Assembly: GCA_000155435.1 (NCBI GenBank)
Contig: DS990261.1
Location: 1,077,366 to 1,141,365 of the forward strand
Direction of reading: 5' to 3'
Length of the DNA: 64,000 nucleotides
DNA from: Clostridiales bacterium 1_7_47FAA
GTDB taxonomy: Bacteria; Bacillota; Clostridia; Lachnospirales; Lachnospiraceae
The notes beneath the pieces were generated by a model. It worked only from the letters and a program-made list of their open reading frames with translations. It did not search any database and was not told where the DNA came from. Shown piece after piece: positions 34,905 through 43,441 of the stretch; within the stretch, counting starts at the first letter, position 1; every line of letters starts with the position of its first letter. The translations under genes and the position numbers were made by a program.

Positions 34905-35450
34905 ATGGTTGTAATCAAAAATAATAAGAAGAAAGCAGGCAGACAGCGTATGTCCACCAGGAAGATAGCCCTGTTCGGGCTTCTGACTGCCCTGGCTGTT
35001 GTGTTAGGATATGTGGAGTCCCTGATACCGGTTTATCTGGGGGCGCCGGGGGTGAAGCTGGGACTGGCTAATCTGGTTACCATGATTGCCCTTTACTGTA
35101 TGGGGGTAAGGGCTGCGATTGCCGTTAATCTGGTCCGTATCTTTTTCTCGGGTTTTACATTCGGCCCTGCATCAGCCATCCTTTTTAGTCTGGCGGGCGC
35201 AGGCTTAAGCCTGACTGTCATGGGGGTGTGTAAGAAGTTCCGTCTGTTCGGCATGGTGGGGGTCAGTATACTGGGCGGGGTGGCCCACAATATCGGGCAG
35301 TTTATGATGGCCGCTTATGTGGTCCATACCTTTGGGGTATTTGCGTATCTTCCCGTGCTTCTTGGGGCCGGAACCGTGGCCGGAGCCATGATTGGGCTGT
35401 TAGGCGGGATGGTGGTACAGCGGATCAGCCGGGTTTTCCGAGAAATTTGA
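34905..35450 (+). CDS. Gx transporter family membrane protein
   Basis: The ATG after AGAGGTG gives 181 residues with five to six membrane segments. The sequence LFGLLTALAVVLGYVESLIP, PGVKLGLANLVTMIALY and SILGGVAHNIGQFMMAAYVV matches the Gx_transp family (also called heptaprenyl diphosphate synthase component I), S-component-like membrane proteins of unproven substrate. In relatives it is usually next to NusG_II and FMN-binding genes; here a TPR gene intervenes. Confidence 0.85.
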   Translation: MVVIKNNKKKAGRQRMSTRKIALFGLLTALAVVLGYVESLIPVYLGAPGVKLGLANLVTMIALYCMGVRAAIAVNLVRIFFSGFTFGPASAILFSLAGAGLSLTVMGVCKKFRLFGMVGVSILGGVAHNIGQFMMAAYVVHTFGVFAYLPVLLGAGTVAGAMIGLLGGMVVQRISRVFREI

Positions 35451-35532
35451 TATATTTCCTAAGAAATTGCCATTGTCTTGACGGCAGGGGCAGGATATAA
35501 TTAATAGTAATGAGAAAATGGAGGGTGCTGAT

Positions 35533-37053
35533 ATGGTTTATAAAGCAATCAAAGGACTTGTACAGTATGGTCTTAACACTGGCCTTATCACTGAGGTGGA
35601 TGCTATTTATGCCAGGAACCAGATCCTGGACGTAATGGGGATGGATGAGTACCAGGAGCCGGAAGGGGAAGGATTTGAGGGCGGCCTGGAGGAAATCTTA
35701 AAGGTTCTTATGGACCATGCCCATGAAACCGGGGTTTTGAAGGATGACAGCGTCGTATATAGGGATTTATTTGATACAAAGCTGATGAACTGCCTGATGC
35801 CAAGGCCAAGCGAGGTGGAGCGGGAATTTTGGGAGCTTTATAAGGTTTCCCCGGAAAAAGCCACGGACTGGTATTATAAGCTGAGCCAGGATTCGGATTA
35901 TATACGCCGCTATCGGATTGTCAAGGATATGAAGTGGACCACCGATACCCGGTACGGTACGCTGGATATCACGGTTAACCTGTCCAAGCCGGAGAAAGAC
36001 CCTAAGGCCATTGCGGCTGCCAAGCTTGCCAAGCAGAGCGGGTATCCCAAGTGCCAGCTCTGTATGGAAAATGTGGGCTATGCGGGCCGCGCCAACCATC
36101 CGGCCAGGAATAACCACAGGATCATCCCGGTTACGATTAATGACAGCCAGTGGGGATTCCAGTATTCTCCGTATGTATATTACAATGAACACTGTATCGT
36201 GTTTAACGGCCAGCATATTCCCATGAAGATAGATAAGGCCGCCTTCAGGAAGCTGTTTGACTTCATTAAGCAGTTCCCCCACTATTTCCTGGGATCCAAT
36301 GCAGACCTTCCCATTGTGGGCGGTTCTATTTTGAGCCATGACCATTTCCAGGGGGGACATTATACCTTTGCCATGGCTAAGGCTGCCATGGAGAAGCATT
36401 TTACATATAAAGGATTTGAGGACGTGGAGGCTGGAATCGTGTTCTGGCCCATGTCCGTGCTGAGACTGAGGGCAGAGGATGCAGGCCGCCTGATTGAGCT
36501 GGGGGACGTGGTCCTTAATGCATGGCGTGGGTATACGGATGAAGCTGCATTCGTATTTGCAGAGACAGAGGGTGAACCTCATAATACCATAACGCCCATT
36601 GCGCGTAAGGTGGGGGATATGTATGAGCTGGACCTGGTACTGCGCAACAATATCACCACAGAGGAATTCCCTCTGGGCGTGTACCATCCCCATCAGGAAC
36701 TGCACCATATTAAGAAGGAGAATATCGGCCTGATTGAGGTCATGGGTCTGGCGGTGCTGCCGTCCAGGCTTAAGACGGAACTGGCTGAACTGGGAACCTA
36801 TATAATAGAAGGAAGGGACATCCGCAGCAATGAAACACTGGAGAAACATGCGGACTGGGTGGATGGTTTCCTTCCCAAATATAAGGAAAAGGGCATTGCC
36901 GTTACTGCGGAGAATGTGGAGTCCATCCTTCAGGAGGAAGTGGGATATGTGTTCGCCAGGGTTCTGGAGGACGCAGGTGTATATAAGTGTGATGAAGCGG
37001 GACGTGAGGCATTTGGAAGATTCTTAAGGAGTGTTGGATTTTCGGAATGCTAA
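35533..37053 (+). CDS. galT: UDP-glucose--hexose-1-phosphate uridylyltransferase (class II GalT)
   Basis: The 506-residue protein matches the class II GalT of Firmicutes, with NYVEFSP-type region PYVYYNEHCIVF, SILSHDHFQGGHY (the His site for the uridylyl intermediate) and GVYHPHQELHHIKKE. It exchanges UMP between UDP-glucose and galactose-1-phosphate in the Leloir pathway. No galK or galE is adjacent. The start after GGAGGGTG was chosen. Confidence 0.94.
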   Translation: MVYKAIKGLVQYGLNTGLITEVDAIYARNQILDVMGMDEYQEPEGEGFEGGLEEILKVLMDHAHETGVLKDDSVVYRDLFDTKLMNCLMPRPSEVEREFWELYKVSPEKATDWYYKLSQDSDYIRRYRIVKDMKWTTDTRYGTLDITVNLSKPEKDPKAIAAAKLAKQSGYPKCQLCMENVGYAGRANHPARNNHRIIPVTINDSQWGFQYSPYVYYNEHCIVFNGQHIPMKIDKAAFRKLFDFIKQFPHYFLGSNADLPIVGGSILSHDHFQGGHYTFAMAKAAMEKHFTYKGFEDVEAGIVFWPMSVLRLRAEDAGRLIELGDVVLNAWRGYTDEAAFVFAETEGEPHNTITPIARKVGDMYELDLVLRNNITTEEFPLGVYHPHQELHHIKKENIGLIEVMGLAVLPSRLKTELAELGTYIIEGRDIRSNETLEKHADWVDGFLPKYKEKGIAVTAENVESILQEEVGYVFARVLEDAGVYKCDEAGREAFGRFLRSVGFSEC

Positions 37054-37122
37054 GATAAGATACAGGAACAGATAAGACACAGGAATAGATAGGATACAGA
37101 AAAGATAAAGATATGTTACAGG

Positions 37123-37166
37123 AACAGAAGGCGGATATGGATATGTTGGATCCGCCTTCTGTTTTT
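37123..37166 (+). terminator. Terminator after galT
   Basis: AACAGAAGGCGGAT and ATCCGCCTTCTGTT make a 14-pair stem with a 13-base loop followed by T residues. Confidence 0.85.
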
Positions 37167-37270
37167 ACATTTCACCCCCTCCAACTTTTTGTAAAAAGTT
37201 TTTGCAAATCTTCTATCTGTTCAATCTTCCATAATTGATTTATGATAAAGCCTGTAAGGACAAGACATAC

Positions 37271-37288
37271 TTCTTAAGCGCTTAAGAA
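37271..37288. promoter_or_regulatory. Perfect 18-bp palindrome before the PTS operon
   Basis: TTCTTAAGCGCTTAAGAA is perfectly self-complementary and lies 47 bases before the first PTS gene. It has the size of an operator for a dimeric regulator, such as a LacI-type or PRD-type protein. The centre AAGCGCTT differs slightly from a cre site. Confidence 0.6.
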
Positions 37289-37334
37289 TCAGAGGTTTCA
37301 ATATCCGGCATGGCCGGAAGGAGGTTATAAAGGG

Positions 37335-37784
37335 ATGAGTCAATTAATTAATAAGAATTGTATTGTATTTGATATGGAAGGGGACAAGAAGGACATTATC
37401 CGCACCCTGGCAGGGGAGCTGCACAGGGCTGGCAGGATAACGGACGCAGAGGAGTTTTTCCAGGATGTGCTGGCAAGGGAGGCCATTGCGGCAACTTTTG
37501 TGGGCTTTGATATGGGACTTCCTCATGGCAAGACAGACCATGTGCTGGAGGCCAGCGTGTGCTTTGGCAGGACCAGGGGACCGGTGGTGTGGAATGAGGA
37601 GTCGGGGGATACGGTTGACCTGGTCATCCTGATAGCGGTTCCTTTGTGCGAGGCAGGGGACACCCACATGAAGATCCTGGCCAACCTGTCCAGGAAGCTG
37701 ATGCATGAGGAGTTCAGGGATTCCCTGAGGAAGAGTGACAGGGAACAGGTATACAACATATTAAGTGAAGTTCTGGAGGGGTAG
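37335..37784 (+). CDS. PTS fructose-type IIA component
   Basis: The 149-residue protein is a PtsN/FruA-like EIIA with the active His in GFDMGLPHGKTDHV near 59. It takes phosphate from HPr and passes it to the IIB protein encoded at 38934. GGAGG precedes the ATG. The operon has IIA, IIC and IIB as separate proteins, with no sugar-metabolising enzyme inside it. Confidence 0.9.
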   Translation: MSQLINKNCIVFDMEGDKKDIIRTLAGELHRAGRITDAEEFFQDVLAREAIAATFVGFDMGLPHGKTDHVLEASVCFGRTRGPVVWNEESGDTVDLVILIAVPLCEAGDTHMKILANLSRKLMHEEFRDSLRKSDREQVYNILSEVLEG

Positions 37785-37788
37785 GAAG

Positions 37789-38850
37789 ATGAAAGAGCAG
37801 TTAAGGATATTAAAGAAACATATATTGACAGGCACATCACATATGATTCCCTTTATCGTGGCAGGAGGTATCCTGTTTTCGCTGGCAGTCATGCTGAACC
37901 CGGAAGGGGCGGCAACGCCGGAGACAGGCTGGCTGGCAGGACTGGCACAGATCGGTTTGGGCGGACTGACACTTTTCATCCCTGTGCTGGGCGGATATAT
38001 TGCATATTCAATCGCCGACAAGCCCGGCCTTGCGCCTGGTATGATCGGGGCTTATCTGGCAAGGGAAATGGGCGCCGGATTCCTGGGCGGCATGGCCGCC
38101 GGCCTGATAGCCGGCGTTGTGGTCAAGGAGTTAAAACGGATTAAGCTTCCTATCGCGCTTAAGACACTGGGTTCCATCTTCATCTATCCGCTGGTGGGGA
38201 CACTGGTTACCGGAGGCATCATTGTATGGGGCATCGGAGGGCCGATTGCAGCCCTTATGAACGGTCTTACGGCCTGGCTGTCCGGGCTGGGCGATGTGGG
38301 TAAGGTACCGCTGGCCTCCATCCTGGGAGCCATGACTGCATTTGACATGGGCGGCCCCATCAATAAGGTGGCAACACTGTTTGCACAGACCCAGGTTGAT
38401 ACGCTTCCATACCTGATGGGCGGCGTTGGCGTCGCCATCTGTACGCCCCCTATCGGCATGGGAATCGCAACGCTTCTGGCTCCTAAAAAGTATAATGTTG
38501 AGGAAAAGGAAGCTGGCAAGGCAGCCATCCTTATGGGCTGTGTGGGTATTACCGAGGGAGCCATCCCATTTGCGGCCAATGACCCCTTAAGGGTCATCCC
38601 GTCCCTGATCGTGGGCGCCGTGGCAGGCAATATCATTCCATTCCTGACAGGGGTCCTGAACCATGCGCCATGGGGCGGAATCATCGTGCTTCCGGTTGTG
38701 GAGGGGAAAATCTGGTATCTGATTTCTGTCCTGGCAGGTGGATTTGTGACAGCGGTTATGGTAAACTTATTAAAGAAGGATTATGTGGATGTAACGGTTG
38801 AAAAGGAAGATACCGTGGATTTGGATGAGATAACATTTGATGAATTTTAA
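37789..38850 (+). CDS. PTS fructose-type IIC permease
   Basis: The ATG after GGTAGGAAG gives 353 residues with about nine membrane segments. LTGTSHMIPFIVAGGIL at the start, AFDMGGPINKVA in the middle and GITEGAIPFAANDP (the substrate region) are typical of fructose-family IIC proteins. The sugar cannot be read from sequence; fructose, mannose derivatives or related sugars are possible. Confidence 0.92.
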   Translation: MKEQLRILKKHILTGTSHMIPFIVAGGILFSLAVMLNPEGAATPETGWLAGLAQIGLGGLTLFIPVLGGYIAYSIADKPGLAPGMIGAYLAREMGAGFLGGMAAGLIAGVVVKELKRIKLPIALKTLGSIFIYPLVGTLVTGGIIVWGIGGPIAALMNGLTAWLSGLGDVGKVPLASILGAMTAFDMGGPINKVATLFAQTQVDTLPYLMGGVGVAICTPPIGMGIATLLAPKKYNVEEKEAGKAAILMGCVGITEGAIPFAANDPLRVIPSLIVGAVAGNIIPFLTGVLNHAPWGGIIVLPVVEGKIWYLISVLAGGFVTAVMVNLLKKDYVDVTVEKEDTVDLDEITFDEF

Positions 38851-38933
38851 AGAAGATAAATGTGGTAAAAGTAAATAATGATGAAAATAAATAGTGATGA
38901 AAATAAAACAGGATTGACATGGAGGACGATAAA

Positions 38934-39242
38934 ATGAAAGTAGTAGGAATTACATCTTGCCCATCAGGCGTGGCACATACATACATGGCGGCAGAAGCGC
39001 TTAAATTATCCGGCGAGAAGCTGGGGATGGAAGTAATCATTGAGACACAGGGCGGGGCCGGTGTTGAGAACCAGTTAAAGCAGAAGGACATCGACGAGGC
39101 TGCATGTGTGGTCATTGTCAATGATGTGGCCCTGGAGGGACTGGACCGGTTCAAGGGAAAGAAGGTCCTGAAAATGGGGGTTTCAGACCTGATTAAGAAG
39201 TCTGACGCTGTCATGAAGAAAATCCAGGATACCTTTCAGTAG
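38934..39242 (+). CDS. PTS fructose-type IIB component
   Basis: The ATG after GGAGG gives 102 residues. GITSCPSGVAHTYMAAEAL has the phosphorylated Cys at residue 9. It transfers phosphate to the sugar brought by IIC. An earlier in-frame ATG (38919) overlaps the ribosome site. Confidence 0.93.
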   Translation: MKVVGITSCPSGVAHTYMAAEALKLSGEKLGMEVIIETQGGAGVENQLKQKDIDEAACVVIVNDVALEGLDRFKGKKVLKMGVSDLIKKSDAVMKKIQDTFQ

Positions 39243-39383
39243 GGTTTGTCAGGGGAGTGTATAAGATAAAGTAAAGGATGAGGGGAGCGGGGAGCGCTCC
39301 TCTTGTCCGTGTATCCATATGGGGCATGGCAGTCAGGGCGTCCGGTAAAGGAACAGGCAGGCGCCGTACAGGAGAAGAAGATT

Positions 39384-41420
39384 ATGTTTAATGGGAGAAT
39401 GCTTAATATCATCCGCTATCTTAAGGAACAGGGGGAATCCACCTATAAGGCGGCGGCCAGGGATTTGGGGGTATCGGAGCGGAGCGTGCGGTATGATGTG
39501 GACCGGATTAACGATATCCTGTCCCTGGAACACCTGCCGGAGATTGAAAAACACTCCAAGGGCGTACTGGTGTATCCCAGGAACCTGGACTTAAAGGGAC
39601 TGGAGGACGGCAATGAGGTGGTATATACCAGCCGGGAACGCATGTCCATCCTGCTGCTGATCCTGATGATACGCAGCGAGGACCTTAAGATAAACCAGCT
39701 GAGCCAGCAGTTCAGGGTGTCCAGGACAACGGTGAAGAATGATATGGCGGCCCTGGATGAGGAACTTAAGAAGGATGGGATGGGTATCGGGTATTCCGGA
39801 CATTTTTACCTTTCCGGCCCAAAGCTTAAGCGGACCACCCTGATGAACCAGGAGTTCAGGAAATACATTGAGTACCTGATTAATCCTTTTACGGAATACA
39901 ATTCCTATGAATTTTACTGTATCCATATCATACATAAGGCGTTTGAGGGCATTTCCATTCCAAATGTGGTCATGGCGGTGGACGGATTACTGGAGGATCT
40001 GGGCTGTACCCTGACCAGCAGTTCCTACCTGTGGTATATGTCCAATGTGGTGGTGCTTATATGGTATGTACTGCATGACAAGGTCTATCCCCTGGATATC
40101 TCGGTGATGCCCGGCTATGACAGGGAGGTTTACGGCAGGTTTGGGAAGGACCTGGAGGTAATCATAGGCAGGCCGGTATCAGGGGATTATATTGCCATGA
40201 TGGCGAAAATGTTTGATTTCACCAATAAGATTGCAGGAGGAAAGGGGGAGGTGGACCCGGTCCATGCCCAGGCAGTGACATTTTCCCTGATTTCCTCCAT
40301 GTCAAAACGGCTGAACATGCCCTTTGACAAGGACAGTTCCCTGGTGGAAGGGCTGCTAAACCACATGATTCCCCTGATCCAGAGGATTAATAATCATGTA
40401 AGCATCAAGGATAACGTGGTTTCCCTTCTGGGGCCGAAGGAGCAGCAGCTTTACAATGTGGTGACCCAGGCCTGCGGTGAGGTGGAGACCCTTGACCAGC
40501 TGGGCAATGCGGATGAGCTGGTGTATCTGACCATCTGCTTCATGGCCAGCATCCGGAGGATGAAGACAGCGCCCTACAAGAAGGTGCTTCTGGTGTGCGG
40601 GCACGGTTACGGCACCACTACCATGTTAAAGGAGGCGCTGCTCAGCGAATACCAGATTCACATCATGGACACCCTTCCTATCTATAAGCTGTCCTCCTAC
40701 CCTGACTGGGCTGCCATTGATTATGTTTTGTCCACCATTAAGGTGAATAACAGCCTGCCAAAGCCGTGCATAACAGTGAGCCCCATCCTGCAGCAGGAGG
40801 ACAGGGCTGCCATAGAGGGGCTTGGAATCTCCAGGAAGGCAATCCTTTCAAGCTATTATTCCATTGAGGAAAAGCTTGGGTTCCTGGATGAGGCAACGCG
40901 GGCCAGGGTGATGGATGTGGTGAAGAAGGAACTGGGTTACCAGACCGCCCAGGTGTTCCATAACCCCAGGAATTTCAGTAGCTTCCTGAAGTATGACTGC
41001 ATTGAACTGGCAGAAGAGGCCGCGGACTGGAGGGAGGCGGTGCGCTTGAGTGCAGGGCCTCTGCTTAGGCGGGGATTCATTGAGGAGTCCTATGTATCCA
41101 ACATGATAGGGTTCATAGAAGAACAGGGCTTTTATGCTGTTTCCGACGGGTCCTTTGCACTGCTTCACGGAAAAGGCGCAGAGGGAATCAGGAAGACCAG
41201 CTTAAGCCTTCTGGTAACAGGAAAACCAGTGGAATTTGGGGATAAGAAGGCCAATGTCATATTCTGCCTGGCCAGCCGCGACTCCAAGGAACATATACCG
41301 GCAGTGGTGACCCTGATGCGCATGGTGAAGACCACCTCCCTGATCCACGATTTAATCCGGTGCAGGACGAAGGAGGAGGCGTACCAGTGCGTGCTTAACT
41401 GCGAGTTTGAGGTCCTCTGA
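39384..41420 (+). CDS. PRD-domain transcriptional regulator with EIIB and EIIA modules
   Basis: The 678-residue protein has two helix-turn-helix segments (AARDLGVSERSVRYDVDRIN near 25 and LSQQFRVSRTTVKNDMAAL near 110), two PRD regions (about 180-390), an EIIB-like module with VLLVCGHGYGTTTMLKEAL near 400, and a C-terminal EIIA module (about 530-678) with SFALLHGKG near 595. It is a MtlR/LicR-type activator whose activity is set by PTS phosphorylation. It follows the PTS genes it probably controls. The Pro before the EIIA His is replaced by Leu. A start at 39303 is possible. Confidence 0.9.
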   Translation: MFNGRMLNIIRYLKEQGESTYKAAARDLGVSERSVRYDVDRINDILSLEHLPEIEKHSKGVLVYPRNLDLKGLEDGNEVVYTSRERMSILLLILMIRSEDLKINQLSQQFRVSRTTVKNDMAALDEELKKDGMGIGYSGHFYLSGPKLKRTTLMNQEFRKYIEYLINPFTEYNSYEFYCIHIIHKAFEGISIPNVVMAVDGLLEDLGCTLTSSSYLWYMSNVVVLIWYVLHDKVYPLDISVMPGYDREVYGRFGKDLEVIIGRPVSGDYIAMMAKMFDFTNKIAGGKGEVDPVHAQAVTFSLISSMSKRLNMPFDKDSSLVEGLLNHMIPLIQRINNHVSIKDNVVSLLGPKEQQLYNVVTQACGEVETLDQLGNADELVYLTICFMASIRRMKTAPYKKVLLVCGHGYGTTTMLKEALLSEYQIHIMDTLPIYKLSSYPDWAAIDYVLSTIKVNNSLPKPCITVSPILQQEDRAAIEGLGISRKAILSSYYSIEEKLGFLDEATRARVMDVVKKELGYQTAQVFHNPRNFSSFLKYDCIELAEEAADWREAVRLSAGPLLRRGFIEESYVSNMIGFIEEQGFYAVSDGSFALLHGKGAEGIRKTSLSLLVTGKPVEFGDKKANVIFCLASRDSKEHIPAVVTLMRMVKTTSLIHDLIRCRTKEEAYQCVLNCEFEVL

Positions 41421-41470
41421 CTGTGGGGAGGATAGGGAGGATGGGGAGGATGGGTTTGCGCACAGGGCCA

Positions 41471-41502
41471 GTCTGTACAGACAAAAAATCCTGTGTTATA
41501 AT
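41471..41502 (+). promoter_or_regulatory. Promoter with palindromic operator before the cupin gene
   Basis: The perfect 12-bp palindrome GTCTGTACAGAC (41471-41482) covers the -35 position, with TATAAT (41497-41502) 17 bases after TGTACA. A repressor could bind there. Confidence 0.5.
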
Positions 41503-41520
41503 GAACTGGACTTTGAAGAT

Positions 41521-41646
41521 GAAATCATGGAAATGAGATTATGGAAATGAGATTATGGAAATGAAATCATGGAAATGGAATCATGGAAATGAAATCAGGA
41601 AGATGAGCTCATGGAAATGAAATCATAAGAACGAAATCAGGGAAAA
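41521..41646 (+). repeat. Nine tandem 14-bp units in the cupin leader
   Basis: Nine consecutive degenerate units with consensus GAAATCATGGAAAT fill the leader between the promoter and the cupin gene. The last unit merges with the AAAAGGAG ribosome site. The length is not a multiple of three and the region is not coding. Confidence 0.85.
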
Positions 41647-41653
41647 GGAGTAA

Positions 41654-41992
41654 ATGGATATGTTAGATGAGAGATGGGTATTTCATGAAAATGCAGAAGC
41701 AGTCCAGGCTGGACCGGGAGTTGTGAGAAGGGTCCTGGCTTACAGCAAGGATCTGATGTGTGTGGAGAATACATTTGAGAAAGGCGCGGTGGGCAGCCTT
41801 CACCATCATCCCCACACCCAGATCACATACGTTGTAAGCGGTGAATTTGAGTTTGATATTGAAGGTGAGAAAAAGATTGTAAAGGCCGGAGACACCATGC
41901 TGAAGCTGGATGGGGTGGAACATGGATGCGTATGCCTTGAGGCAGGTATCCTCCTGGATATCTTTAACCCCATGCGCCAGGATTTTGTGTAA
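41654..41992 (+). CDS. Small cupin-domain protein
   Basis: The 112-residue protein is a single cupin barrel: GSLHHHPHTQITYVVSGEFE carries the metal-binding His residues and GDTMLKLDGVEHGC the second motif. Single-cupin proteins bind metals and may be isomerases, dioxygenases or sensors; the substrate is unknown. It is monocistronic and has an unusual repeat-filled leader. Confidence 0.85.
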   Translation: MDMLDERWVFHENAEAVQAGPGVVRRVLAYSKDLMCVENTFEKGAVGSLHHHPHTQITYVVSGEFEFDIEGEKKIVKAGDTMLKLDGVEHGCVCLEAGILLDIFNPMRQDFV

Positions 41993-42050
41993 ATCCGTGA
42001 AAAGGATGGAGAAAAAATCCTGCTATACAGAACCATGCTGCACTGGTGAT

Positions 42051-43319
42051 TCAGGCGAAAATACCGGCCAGCCCCAGGTCCTCCACCTTTTTATGGATAT
42101 ACCCTTTATCAATGGAATATAGCCCCAGGTCGTTCATGCGCCGGAACAGGCAGGAGCCGGAAAATGTATATTTTTCCCTCAGGCCTTCCGGCGTTTCCAT
42201 TTGTTCCCTAACCCATGCAATGGCCTCGCCCACGGCCAGTTCCCGGGGGAATTCAAGGAGGGGACGGCCGGAGAGGAACTGCACCATGTTATGCCCGGCC
42301 AGGACGCCAGTGACAATGGCTTCTGTGTGGCCCACCAGAAGCCCCGCCTTTTCACCGGCACAGAACAGGTTGGCCCGCTGGTCCACCTTCAGGCTGTTGC
42401 TCCGCCTGCACATGGCAAGATAGCGCATGGAGTTGCCTTTCCCGCCTGCATACGGGTCTTCATAACGGGCGCATTCAAATCCCGGAATCTGATGAAGCTT
42501 TTCCAGAGGGTAATAGGGAGTCATCATTTTGGCGTGTCCGGTGTCCAGCAGGATGATGTTTTCGGCAAATTCATCCAGGGCATATTGCTGGCAGGCCTTG
42601 ATGGAAAGATGGTTTTCCCTGAGTTCCCGGGGAAGAGGGATGACGGCCACTCCATTTTCATCCAGGGCTTTTATGATTTCGGGGGACAGGGATTCCTTGA
42701 ACAGCTTGCAGGACCCGCTCATGGCCCCATATGAGCCGTCATGGGCTTCCGCCTTAAGTTCGGTAAGCCCGGTAAGGCCGCAAAGGCTGATGCGCCCGCC
42801 GAAGCTGGGGCAGCGCAGCACGCACATGGCGCATCCGTTTCCATATTGCCTGCAGTTGTTCATAGGCCCGGCGGTTCCTGTGGCGTCGATGAACCCGTCG
42901 GCCTCATAACAGTTGCCATTGTCGTCACGGACGGACAGGATTGTGGTATTGTCCCCGGATAAGTCTGCGCTGGCCACCCTGGATTGCCTGTGTATGGAAA
43001 CGCCCAGCTGAAGCAGCCGCTGTTCTACTGCCACGGGCGTTTTTATTATATCATACAGGTCGGCGTGCTGATGGCCCGGAAAGGAAATGCATTTGTGGCG
43101 CAGGCATGTGTCCATGGCCCGGAACATATCGTCCCCGCCCATGGCAGCCATCTCCTCCGTGGCCGTGAAACGGCCGTTGTTGCGTATGATACCGCCTACC
43201 AGGCCTGTTCCAAGCAGGGAGTCCGTGCGCTCCAACAGGGTTACGCTGGCACCGTTTTTGGCTGCCTGGGCGCTGGCCGCACAGCCGGCCCATCCGCCTC
43301 CTACAATTACTATTTTCAT
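42051..43319 (-). CDS. FAD-dependent oxidoreductase
   Basis: The ATG eight bases after GGAGGAGG gives 422 residues. KIVIVGGGWAGCAASAQAAK is the FAD site, and VDQRANLFCAGEKAGLLVGHTEAI the second flavin contact, similar to the GidA/FAD_oxidored superfamily. A CAMCVLRCPSFGG segment near 165 has two cysteines that might be redox active or bind a cluster. The substrate is unknown. It is monocistronic, convergent with the cupin gene. Confidence 0.8.
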   Translation of the reverse strand: MKIVIVGGGWAGCAASAQAAKNGASVTLLERTDSLLGTGLVGGIIRNNGRFTATEEMAAMGGDDMFRAMDTCLRHKCISFPGHQHADLYDIIKTPVAVEQRLLQLGVSIHRQSRVASADLSGDNTTILSVRDDNGNCYEADGFIDATGTAGPMNNCRQYGNGCAMCVLRCPSFGGRISLCGLTGLTELKAEAHDGSYGAMSGSCKLFKESLSPEIIKALDENGVAVIPLPRELRENHLSIKACQQYALDEFAENIILLDTGHAKMMTPYYPLEKLHQIPGFECARYEDPYAGGKGNSMRYLAMCRRSNSLKVDQRANLFCAGEKAGLLVGHTEAIVTGVLAGHNMVQFLSGRPLLEFPRELAVGEAIAWVREQMETPEGLREKYTFSGSCLFRRMNDLGLYSIDKGYIHKKVEDLGLAGIFA

Positions 43320-43389
43320 AATCACGCCTCCTCCTGTATAGTAAGATTATATTATGTATCCGCAGGGATATAGACCTGCAAAATGAACA

Positions 43390-43425
43390 ACCGCCATACC
43401 TGTATACAAGTATGGCGGTGCTTTT
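43390..43425. terminator. Terminator between the spoVAF-type gene and the FAD oxidoreductase
   Basis: ACCGCCATAC and GTATGGCGGT pair perfectly, with self-complementary CTGTATACAAG in the loop and CTTTTT on the plus strand. On the minus strand, the direction of both neighbours, the tail TTGTTCATTTT is weaker. Confidence 0.6.
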
Positions 43426-43441
43426 TCCTGCCGCAGGATTC

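Noticed and set aside
35767-36849. A 360-codon minus-strand frame opposite galT
   Set aside because: It lies entirely opposite the class II galT gene and has no recognisable domain.
41521-41646. 14-bp repeats as a CRISPR array
   Set aside because: The units are contiguous, without spacers, and too short for CRISPR repeats.
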